Of a stretch of 64,000 nucleotides of DNA, positions 21,726-32,200 are shown piece after piece. The DNA is from Populus alba. Its lineage: Eukaryota; Streptophyta; Magnoliopsida; Malpighiales; Salicaceae. The stretch spans positions 12,896,001-12,960,000 of the forward strand of contig NC_133295.1 of the NCBI RefSeq assembly GCF_005239225.2, written 5' to 3'. Position numbers and translations under genes: made by a program. The notes under the pieces were generated by a model. The model was not told where the DNA came from. It made no database searches and saw only the letters and a program-made list of their open reading frames with translations. The first letter of the stretch is position 1, and each line of letters starts with the position of its first letter.

Positions 21726-22888
21726 CCAGTATCAACTTTTTGACAATTTTCACAAGTTTTGCAGAATGCATGTGTGTCCTTGAACATGGTGGGCCAATAA
21801 AATCCATTTTGTAAGATTTTTGCAGTCGTCTCTCTTGATGAGAATTGACTCCCACATGCTTCAGAATGACAAAGTTTAATGACATTACTTACCTCATTGT
21901 CGGGAATGCATTTTTGAAATATTTGATCAGGACAATTTTTGAATAAGTAAGGGTCATCTAAGTAAAAGTTCTTCACTTCGTTCAAAAACTTTCCTTTGTC
22001 TTCGGTACTCCAGTGAGCTGGCAAATCTCCTGTTGCAAGAAAATTGATATTTTTAGCAAACCAAGGCATTGAACTAAGAGAAAGTAAGGATTCTTCAGGA
22101 AAGTAATCATCGATTGGTGGGATGTCGAATGTCAAATCTGTTGTCACTTTTGACACAAGATCAACATCAATATTTTTGGTGCCTTTTTTGTCCGTGATTT
22201 CTTCCTGAGAATAAATCATTTGCAAATCTTCAGATTCATCCAACTCAATTTTACTCAAAGTAGATTCAAGTTGATCATGAACTAATTCTTCAATAAGATC
22301 TACTTCTTGTAAATCATTATCATCTCCAGGTTGCTTGCAAACGTTGAAAATATTCATCTCTAATGTCATGTTTCCAAAAGATAACTTCATGAGTCCATTC
22401 CTACAATTAATCAATGCATTAGAAGTTGCAAGAAACGGACGTCCTAAAATAATAGGAAATGAATTACATGCTTCAACAGGTTGCGTGTCCAAGACAACAA
22501 AATCCACAGGATAAATGAATTTATCAACTTGTACCAACACATCTTCAATTATTCCTCTAGGCACTTTTATAGATCTATCGGCGAGTAAAAGAGTTACAGA
22601 AGTTGGTTTTAACTCACCTAGATTGAGACTTTGAAAAACTGAATATGGAAGTAAATTCACACTAGCTCCAAGATCAAGTAAGGCTCTTTCAATTTTATGT
22701 TCTCCAATAAAGCAAGAAATTGTAGGACAACCAGGGTCTTTATATTTCAAAGCATTATTGTTCTGAAGAATGGCACTTACTTGTTCGGCTAAAAAGGCTT
22801 TCTTTTTCACATTCAGTTTTCTCTTCACAGTGCACAGATCTTTCAAAAATTTAGCATAGGAAGGAACCTGTTTAATAGCATCCAACAA
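21704..22888 (-). pseudogene. Pol remnant: aspartic protease joined to integrase zinc finger
   Basis: This 394-codon open frame contains the protease active site as DLGAS (residues 72-76; plant Ty3 elements often have DLG/DTG) and the flap-side motif ILGRPFL (147-153). An acidic linker (about 180-255) follows. Next come the sequence normally found at the RNase H end (PIDDYFPEE...PWFAKN) and an integrase H2C2 zinc finger. In the finger His341, Cys379 and Cys382 are present, but the second His is Gln348. Reverse transcriptase and RNase H, normally about 700 residues, are missing without loss of frame. The TAA near 21704 results from a frameshift in an A-run. Confidence 0.85.
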
Positions 22889-22903
22889 AAGGTATATTGA
22901 TCC

Positions 22904-23817
22904 TTACCTGTTTGAAAATTTCAAAGATTTCAGAGTTGTGACTAACTTTCCTTTGTTTGTCATGGCATGAGGAAATGGAAGTGCTGGCGGGGAATCAGCC
23001 TTTTCTTTGCAATGTTCAGGTTCAACCCCTTCCTTACCCTCAGAGATAGACTCATCATCTTTCTCACAAGGTTCAAGAATAGGTTTTTCAATAACCTTAC
23101 CACTACGAAGAGTGATGATTGATTTGAACTTGATCCATGTGTTGGCTTCCAGAACTACTTGCATTTGCATTGTATTGCCCCTTTGGATTTTGTTGTGGTT
23201 GAGATGGAAACTTACCTTTCTCTTGAAAACTGAGAGCAGTTGTTAATTTTGCAAGAGCATCTTTAAAATCGGTCATGCTTTGAGCAAGTTGAGTGTTGAT
23301 TGTCTTGCTTTTCAATGAATGCATGCAATGTTTCCTCAAAATTTCTTCTAGGAGGTGGAGCATAAGGAGGTGCATATCCATGAGAATTTTGGAAATTATG
23401 GTGTGCTTGAAACGGTGGATGTGAAGTTTGTGCATTGTTGCTATCACTCTTCCAACTGAAATTTGGGTGATTTCTCCAACCAGGGTTATATGTTTGTGAG
23501 TATGGGTTATGGTTGGGTCTTTGGAAACTGTTTAAAGCATGGGCTTGTTCATGGAGGCATTCCTTAAAAGAAGGCAAAGTTGGACAATCATTGGTTGAAT
23601 GTTCATTGGTTTCACAGATTTGACACACAATGTCTTGAACAGATTTTAATTGACCACTCTTTTTTAATTCTAGTGCCTCGACTTTTCTAGCTAAAGATGC
23701 AAACTTGGCTTGGAGGTCATGATCTTCCCTAAGGTTGTGCATACCCCCACTAGATGTATGAGGTTGAGTTTTTACCTGGTGCCTCATAAGTACCTGTGGT
23801 GTCCCAATTTTGAGCAT
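22904..23817 (-). pseudogene. Gag C-terminal part with CCHC zinc knuckle, frameshifted
   Basis: Three overlapping frames (23817-23263, 23447-23103, 23170-22904) form one broken gag. The knuckle CQICETNEHSTNDC (C-x2-C-x4-H-x4-C) is intact. It is followed by a Pro/Gln/Asn-rich region and then the linker toward protease, including an ITLRSGK block. Each frame change is explained by one-base indels in short homopolymers. It is continuous with gag at 23892-24476. Confidence 0.8.
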
Positions 23818-23891
23818 TTTCGGCTAGCAAGTCTAGGTACTCCATTGCTTCATTAGGGTCTTTATCTTCAAAGGTTCCATTGCACATCAAT

Positions 23892-24476
23892 TCAACCATT
23901 TTGCCTATCTCTAGGTGTTAAACCTTCATAAAAATGTGAAACCAATCTCCATGTTTCAAAACCATGATGTGGGCAAGTATTAAGCAAATCTCGATACCTA
24001 TCCCAACATTGGTAAAATGTTTCTCCTGGCTTTTGAGTGAAAGTGATGATTTGTCTTTTGAAAGAGTTTGTTCTGTGAGATGGAAAAAACTTCTTTAAAA
24101 ATTGTTGTTGCATATCATCCCAAGCATGAATAGATCCTGGTCTCAAATTTTGTAGCCATGTTTTAGCTTTATCTTTTAATGAAAAAGGAAAAAGCTTTAA
24201 TCGAATGGTGTTCATGCTACAATTTGAGTTATTATAGGTATTACAGACCTCCTCAAATTCCCTTAAATGCAAGTATGGATTTTCTAAGTCTAAGCCATGA
24301 AAAGATGGTAAAAGTTGAATAATGCCTGGCTTAAAATTAAAATGAGATGCATCAGGAGGGAAAACTATGCATGAGGGTGCACTTGTTCTTGTGGGATTCA
24401 TGTGGTCTCTAAGTGTTCTCATACGATTATTCTCATTATTCTCATTATGAAGTGATTGATTATCTTCTTCGGCCAT
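23892..24476 (-). pseudogene. Gag N-terminal part (retrotransposon gag domain)
   Basis: The most likely start is the ATG at 24476 (MAEEDNQSLH). The frame upstream of it is a hydrophobic chance extension. The conserved gag fold is clear from LKLFPFSLKDKAKTWL, WDDMQQQFLKKFFP and CPHHGFETW, all typical of plant Ty3/Athila-type gag. The frame ends early at 23892 because of an extra A (CAAAATGG), after which the correct continuation is in another frame. Confidence 0.85.
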
Positions 24477-24681
24477 ATTTTCTGAAAATGATGAGGATAC
24501 CCTACAAAGTCGACCACTTAATGTACGTGACCAAACTCTCATGCACGTGTAAGAAGAGAATAAAAGCAAGAAAAGAAAATAGAAGAAAAGAAACAAAACA
24601 AAACAAAGGAAACAAAAATAGATAAAATGAAAAGTGAAAAGAGAAAATAAATTAAATATTATAATTTATACAAGAATTTAC

Positions 24682-24700
24682 CTCCCCGGCAACGGCGCCA
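24682..24700 (-). other. Primer binding site, tRNA-Asp type
   Basis: The minus strand reads TGGCGCCGTTGCCGGGGAG six bases inside the 5' LTR. It is complementary to the 3' end of plant tRNA-Asp, the usual primer of Athila/Tat-group Ty3 elements. Confidence 0.85.
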
Positions 24701-24706
24701 AAAACT

Positions 24707-24839
24707 TGACACGACCAAAAGCTTGATGTCTTCTCCCAAGTGCAGGAGTGTCGAAGTAATAAATAACCCGGCAAGACCGGGGTCGAACCACAGAGAGGTT
24801 AATTGTATAAATTATAAATACAAAGACAACAATAATAAC

Positions 24840-24875
<36 letters not shown>

Positions 24876-26268
24876 GAGAGCTTTGAGATGTAAAGTTGAT
24901 TAATGTAAGGATTAAACAACGATAAAAACAAATGTCAAGGTTAGAGGATCCACTAATGGTACTTCAAACAAGTATAATATAAACTCTTATTACTCAATTG
25001 GAAACCACACATAAAGGAGGTTCCAATCAGATTATAAATTGTTAACATGATTACATTAATTATCTTATTCGAATAAAGCTAATACTTGTAAATGTTGGCA
25101 GGCATTCATGATTATAACTTATGTTAACAACAAATCAAGTTCCTTTCATAGCTCAGGTGTCGGTTAAACCATACAGTATGGGCTATGAAAGTGCCAAGTA
25201 TTTGTTGTACCAAGTGTTACACAACATAAATCTAGATTAACCATTTAACAAGCAAAGTATTAAAAGTGAACAAGATAACAAATATAAAACATGTTAGTAT
25301 CCAACGTTAAGGTCCATGTTAAGTTTATATTATACTTATTCTTACACCATTAGTGTACCCTTTTCACCTTGACATAATTAACTTAGCTAGACATAATAAA
25401 AGAAAGAAACATAAATAAACAAGATAAGAACATAAATGAGAAAGAAGTTAACTAAGTAAAAGAAAGGAAATGAAGTGCATAAACTTGATATTAATGAAAG
25501 CAAAACATAAGCAATACAAAGAGAGAAAGCAAGGCATGATCTTGATCTGGAAACCAAGATGCCTCAATACATGGTAAGTGCCTCCTTTTATAGGCCAAAA
25601 TTTGGAACTATTGATTTGTTGACTAATTGATGAGTGGGTGGCCACATCTTGACTAGATAACAATCCTTATCTTCTTGTCTGATCAAGACGTCATTGCTAA
25701 CATTCATAATTTGCCCAGAATCCTCAAGAATGTTCTAGGAAATTGTCTCAGCTTTCCAACAAAAAAAAGATGAGGTCATTTGGACTTCTAGAACTCAAGA
25801 TATGGGCTGAACACTAAATAGTGTTTGGGCTGCAGGACAGCTTCGGACTTCTTCGTTGTTCCTTCAATTTGGACTTCAAAACGACCTTTTCAAATCTTGG
25901 GCTCCTCATGAAAGTTGTAGGCCTTTGTCTTACCTTTCCATCCATATAAAGTGGACCTAAATCCGAAATCTAGAGCTCCAGATATGATCCAATTACCGAG
26001 CAATGTTCCGGTTTGGACTGCACCGACATCTCTTTTCTAAGTTTGGCCATCTCTTTGTCCTTTAACTTTCAATACTTAAACTCATCAATCAATCCTTTTA
26101 TTTATGTGATAGTCCTGCATTTAAAATGAGCATTTACCATAAATTAAGGTATCTTATAATATCAAACTTGTTATTATAAAACATGCTTTAGTTAAGGAGT
26201 TATTGATACTTCAAGTGCAAAATGATGATATAAAACCTTGATAAACATGCACTTTTAAGTATTAATCA
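24707..26268 (-). repeat. 5' LTR of the Ty3-type element (1562 bp)
   Basis: It is a near-identical partner of 17542-19287 but about 180 bp shorter, because the unique segment between two AAT tracts is gone, leaving one long AAT run (about 24820-24872). The LTR begins TGATTAAT and ends GTGTCA on the minus strand. Confidence 0.93.
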
Positions 26269-29200
26269 CGCATGTATGCTTCTGCTTCTTGTTCTACATC
26301 AAACTTCTTCCGCAAACGGAGAAACGAATAGCCTCCGTGAGTTTCGCGGCATTCCGACTTCGATGCCCCGGTTACCGAAGTTCAGTTGCCTTTGAATTTC
26401 GGGTGATCCCTCTTGAGCATGTATGCTTCTACTACTTGTTCTACATCAGACTTCTTCTGCAAACAGCGAAACGCTTTGCCTCGGTGAGTTTCGCGGCATT
26501 TCGACTTCGATGCTCGGTTGCCGATATTCTGTTGCCTTTGAATTTCGGGTGATCGCTCTTGAGCATGTATGCTTCTGCTACTTGTTCTACAACAGACTTC
26601 TTCCGCAAACGGCGAAACGCTTTGACTCGGTGAGTTTCGCGGCATTCCGACTTTGATGCCCCCGTTGCCGCAGTTCAGTTGCATTTGAATTTCGGGTGAT
26701 CCCTCTTGAGCATGTATGCTTCTGCTACTTATTCTACACCAGACTTCTTCCGCAAACGGCGAAACGAATAGCCTCCGTGAGTTTCGCGGCATTCCGACTT
26801 CGATGCCCCGGTTCCCGAAGTTCAGTTGCCTTTGAATTTCGGGTGATCCCTCTTGAGCATGTATGCTTCTCCTACTTGTTCTACATCAGACTTCTTCCGC
26901 AAACAGCGAAACGCTTTGCCTCGGTGAGTTTCGCGGCATTTCGACTTCGATGCGCGGTTGCCGATATTCTGTTGCCTTTGAATTTCGGGTGATCCCTCTT
27001 GAGCATGTATGCTTATGCTACTTGTTCTACATCAGACATCTTCCGGAAACGGCGAAACGCTTTGCCTCGGTGAGTTTCGCGGCTTTCCGACATCGATGCC
27101 CAGGTTGCCGAAATTAAGTTGCCTTTGAATTTCGGGTGATCCCTCTTGAGCATGTATGCTTCTGCTACTTGTTCTACATCAGATTTCATCCGCAAACGGC
27201 AAAACGCTTTGCCTCGGTGAGTTTCGCGGCATTCCGACTTTGATGCCCCCGTTGCCGAAGTTCAGTTTGCCTTTGAATTTCGGGTGATCCCTCTTGAGCA
27301 TGTATGCTTCTGCTACTTGTTCTACAGCAGACTTCTTCCGCAAACGGCGAAACGCTTTGCCTCGGTGAGTTTCGCAGCATTCTGACTTCGATGCTCGGAT
27401 GCCGAAATTCATTTGCCTTTGAATTTCGGGTGATCCCTCTTGAGCATGTATGCTTCTGCTACTTGTTCTACAACAGACTTCTTCCGCAAACGGCGAATCG
27501 CTTTGCCTCGGTGAGTATCGCGGCATTCCGACTTTGATGCCCCCGTTGCCGAAGTTCAGTTGCATTTGAATTTCGGGTGATCCCTCTTGAGCATTTATGC
27601 TTCTGCTACTTGTTCTACATCAGACATCTTCCGGTAACGGCGAAACACTTTGCCTCGGTGAGTTTCGCGGCATTCCGACATCGATGCCCAGGTTGCTGAA
27701 CTTCAGTTGCCTTTGAATTTCGGGTGATCCCTCTTGAGCATGTATGCTTCTGCTACTTGTTCTACACCAGACTTCTTCCGCAAACGGCGAAACGCTTTGC
27801 CTCGGTGAGTTTCGCAGCATTCTGACTTCGATGCTCGGTTGCCGATTTTGTGTTGCCTTTGAATTTCGGGTGATCCCTCTTGAGCATGTATGCTTCTGCT
27901 ACTTGTTCTACACCAGACTTCTTCCGCAAACGGCGAAACGAATAGCCTCCGTGAGTTTCGCGGCATTTCGACTTCGATGCCCCGGTTACCGAAGTTCAGT
28001 TGCCTTTGAATTTCGGGTGATCCCTCTTGAGCATGTATGCTTCTACTACTTGTTCTACATCAGACTTCTTCCGCAAACAGCGAAACGCTTTGCCTCGGTG
28101 AGTTTCGCGGCATTTCGACTTCGATGCGTGGTTGCCGATATTCTGTTGCCTTTGAATTTCGGGTGATCCCTCTTGAGCATGTATGCTTATGCTACTTGTT
28201 CTACATAACACTTCTTCCGCAAACGGCGAAACCTTTTGCGTCGGTGAGTTTCGCGGCATTCCGATTTCGATTCGCGGTTGTCGAAATTCAGTTGCGTTTG
28301 AATTTCAGGTGATCCCTCTTGAGCATGTATGCTTCTGCTACTTGTTCTACATCAGACTTCTTCCGTAAATGGCGAAACGCTTTGCCTCGGTGAGTTTCGC
28401 GGCATCCCGACTTCGATGCCCCGGTTGCCGAAATTCAGTTACCTTTGAATTTCGGGTGATACCTCTTGAGCTTGTATGCTTTTGCTACTTGTTCTACATA
28501 ACACTTCTTCCGCATACGGTGAAACACTTTGCCTCGGTGAGTTTCGCAGCATTCCGACTTCGATGCCCCGGTTGCCAAAATTCAGTTGCCTTTGAATTTC
28601 GGGTGATCCCTCTTGAGCATGTATGCTTCTGCTACTTGTTCTACATCAGACATCTTCCGCAAACGGCGAAACTCTTTGCCTCAGTGAGTTTCGCGGCATT
28701 CCGATTTCGATGCCCCCGTTGCTAAAATTCAGTTGCCTTTGAAATTCGGGTGATCCATCTTGAGCATGTATGCTTCTGCTACTTGTTCTCCATCAGAGTT
28801 CTTCCGCAAACGGCGAAACGCTTTGCCTCGGTGAGTTTCGCGGCATTCCGACTTTGATGCCCGGGTTGCCGAAATTCAGTTGCCTTTGAATTTCGGGTGA
28901 TCCCTCTTGAGCATGTATGCTTCTGCTACTTGTTCTACATCAAACATCTTCCGGAAACGGCGAAACGCTTTGCGTCGGTGAGTTTTGCGGCATTCCGACA
29001 TCGATGCCCAGGTTGTCGAAATTCAGTTGCCTTTGAATTTCGGGTGATCCCTCTTGAGCATGTATGCTTCTGCTACTTGTTCTCCATCAGACTTTTTACG
29101 CAAACGGCGAAACGCTTTGCCTCGATGAGTTTCGCGGCATTCCGACTTCGATGCCCCGGTTACCGAAATTCATTTGCCTTTGAATTTCGGGTGATCCCTC

Positions 29201-32200
29201 TTGAGCATGTATGCTTCTGCTACTTGTTCTACACCAGACTTCTTCCGCAAACGGCGAAACGAATAGCCTCCGTGAGTTTCGCGGCATTCCGACTTCGATG
29301 CCCCGGTTGCCAAAATTCAGTTGCCTTTGAATTTCGGGTGATCCCTCTTGAGCATGTATGCTTCTGCTACTTGTTCTACAGCAGACTTCTTCCGCAAACG
29401 GCGAAACGCTTTGCCTCGGTGAGTTTCGCAGCATTCTGACTTCGATGCTCGGATGCCGAAATTCATTTGCCTTTGAATTTCGGGTGATCCCTCTTGAGCA
29501 TGTATGCTTCTGCTACTTGTTCTACAACAGACTTCTTCGGCAAACGGCGAATCGCTTTGCCTCGGTGAGTTTCGCGGCATTCCGACTTTGATGCCCCCGT
29601 TGCCGAAGTTCAGTTGCATTTGAATTTCGGGTGATCCCTCTTGAGCATTTATGCTTCTGCTACTTGTTCTACATCAGACATCTTCCGGTAACGGCGAAAC
29701 ACTTTGCCTCGGTGAGTTTCGCGGCATTCCGACATCGATGCCCAGGTTGCTGAAATTCAGTTGCCTTTGAATTTCGGGTGATCCCTCTTGAGCATGTATG
29801 CTTCTGCTACTTTTTCTACATCAGACTTCTTCCGCAAACGGCGAAACGATTTGCCTCGGTGAGTTTCGCGGCATTTCGACTTCGATGCTCGGTTGCCGAT
29901 TTTCTGTTGCCTTTGAATTTCGGGTGATCCCTCTTGAGCATGTATGCTTCTGATACTTGTTCTACACCAGACTTCTTCCGCAAACGGCGAAACGAATAGC
30001 CTCCGTGAGTTTCACGGCATTTCGACTTCGATGCCCCGGTTACCGAAGTTCAGTTGCCTTTGAATTTCGGGTGATCCCTCTTGAGCATGTATGCTTCTGC
30101 TACTTGTTCTACATCAGACATCTTCCGCAAACGGCGAAACTCTTTGCCTCAGTGAGTTTCGCGGCATTCCGATTTCGATGCCCCCGTTGCTAAAATTCAG
30201 TTGCCTTTGAAATTCGGGTGATCCATCTTGAGCATGTATGCTTCTGCTACTTGTTCTCCATCAGAGTTCTTCCGCAAACGGCGAAACGCTTTCCCTCGGT
30301 GAGTTTCGCGGCATTCCGACTTTGATGCCCGGGTTGCCGAAATTCAGTTGCCTTTGAATTTCGGGTGATCCCTCTTGAGCATGTATGCTTCTGCTACTTG
30401 TTCTACATCAAACATCTTCCGGAAACGGCGAAACGCTTTGCGTCGGTGAGTTTTGCGGCATTCCGACATCAATGCCTAGGTTGTCGAAATTCAGTTGCCT
30501 TTGAATTTCGGGTGATCCCTCTTGAGCATGTATGCTTCTGCTACTTGTTCTCCATCAGACTTTTTACGCAAACGGCGAAACGCTTTGCCTCGGTGAGTTT
30601 CGCGGCATTCCGACTTCGATGCCCCGGTTCCCGAAATTCATTTGCCTTTGAATTTCGGGTGATCCCTCTTGAGCATGTATGCTTCTGCTACTTGTTCTAC
30701 ATCAGACTTCTTCCGCAAACGGCAAAACGCTTTGCCTCGGTTAGTTTCGCAGCATTCTGACTTCGATGCTCGGATGCCGAAATTCATTTGCCTTTGAATT
30801 TCAGGTGATCCCTCTTGAGCATGTATGCTTCTGCTACTTGTTCTACAACAGACTTCTTCCGCAAACGGCGAATCGCTTTGCCTCGGTGAGTTTCGCGGCA
30901 TTCCGACTTTGATGCCCCCGTTGCCGAAGTTCAGTTGCATTTGAATTTCGGGTGATCCCTCTTGAGCATTTATGCTTCTGCTACTTGTTCTACATCAGAC
31001 ATCTTCCGGTAACGGCGAAACACTTTGCCTCGGTGAGTTTCGCGGCATTCCGACATCGATGCCCAGGTTGCTGAACTTCAGTTGCCTTTGAATTTCGGGT
31101 GATCCCTCTTGAGCATGTATGCTTCTGGTACTTTTTCTACATCAGACTTCTTCCGCAAACGGCGAAACGATTTGCCTCGGTGAGTTTCGCGGCATTTCGA
31201 CTTCGATGCTCGGTTGCCGATTTTGTGTTGCCTTTGAATTTCGGGTGATCCCTCTTGAGCATGTATGCTTCTGCTACTTGTTCTACACCAGACTTCTTCC
31301 GCAAACGGCGAAACGAATAGCCTCTGTGAGTTTCGCGGCATTCCGACTTCGATGCCCCGGTTGCCAAAATTCAGTTGCCTTTGAATTTCGGGTGATCCCT
31401 CTTGAGCATGTATGCTTCTGCTACTTGTTCTACATGAAACTTCTTCGGCAAAGGGCGAAATGCTTTGACTCGGTGAGTTTCGCGGCATTCCGACTTCGAT
31501 GCCAAGGTTGCCGAAATCCAGTTGCCTTTGAATTTCGGGTGATCCCTCTTGGGCATGTATGCTTGTGCTACTTGTTCTACATCAGACTTCTTCCGCAAAC
31601 GGCGAAACGCTTTGACTCGGTGAGTTTCCCTGCATTTCGTATTCGATGCTCCGGTTGCCAAAATCTAGTTGCCTTTGAATTTCGGGTGATCTCCCTTGAG
31701 GATGTATGCTTCTGCTACTTGTTCTACATAAGACTTCTTCCGCAAACGGCGAAACGCTTTGACTCTATGAGTTTCGCAGCCTTCAGACTTCGATTCCCCG
31801 GTTGTCGAAATCAAGTTGTCTTTGAATTTCGGGTGATCCCTCTTGAGCATATATGCTTCTGCTACTTGTTCTACAACAGACTACTTTCGCAAACGGCGAA
31901 AGGCTTTGACTCGGTGAGTTTCGCGGCATTCCGACTTCGATGGCTCGGTTGCCGAAATCCAGTTGCCTTTGAATTTCGGGTGATCCCTCTTGAGCATGTA
32001 TGCTTCTCCTACTTGTTCTACAGCATACTACTTTAGCAAACGGCGAAACTTTTGACTCGGTGAGTTTCGCGGCATTCCGACTTCGATGCCCAGGTTGCCG
32101 ATATCCAGTTGCCTTTGAATTTCGGGTGATCCCTCTTGGGCATGTATGCTTGTGCTACTTGTTCTACATCAGACTTCTTCCGCAAACGCCGAAACGCTTT

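Larger units (their letters stand above)
17542..26268 (-). mobile_element. Ty3-type LTR retrotransposon (Athila/Tat-like), internally deleted
   Basis: The element is in minus orientation. Its 5' LTR is 24707-26268 and its 3' LTR 17542-19287, with TGATTAAT...GTGTCA ends. A tRNA-Asp-type primer site lies just inside the 5' LTR. Coding order on the minus strand is gag, protease, integrase zinc finger, integrase C-terminal domain, then an extra ORF. Reverse transcriptase, RNase H and the integrase catalytic core are absent, so it cannot move alone. Several one-base frameshifts break gag. By eye the LTRs differ at roughly 20 sites over 1.3 kb, suggesting a fairly young insertion. It sits inside the satellite with no recognisable target-site duplication. 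Confidence 0.93.
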
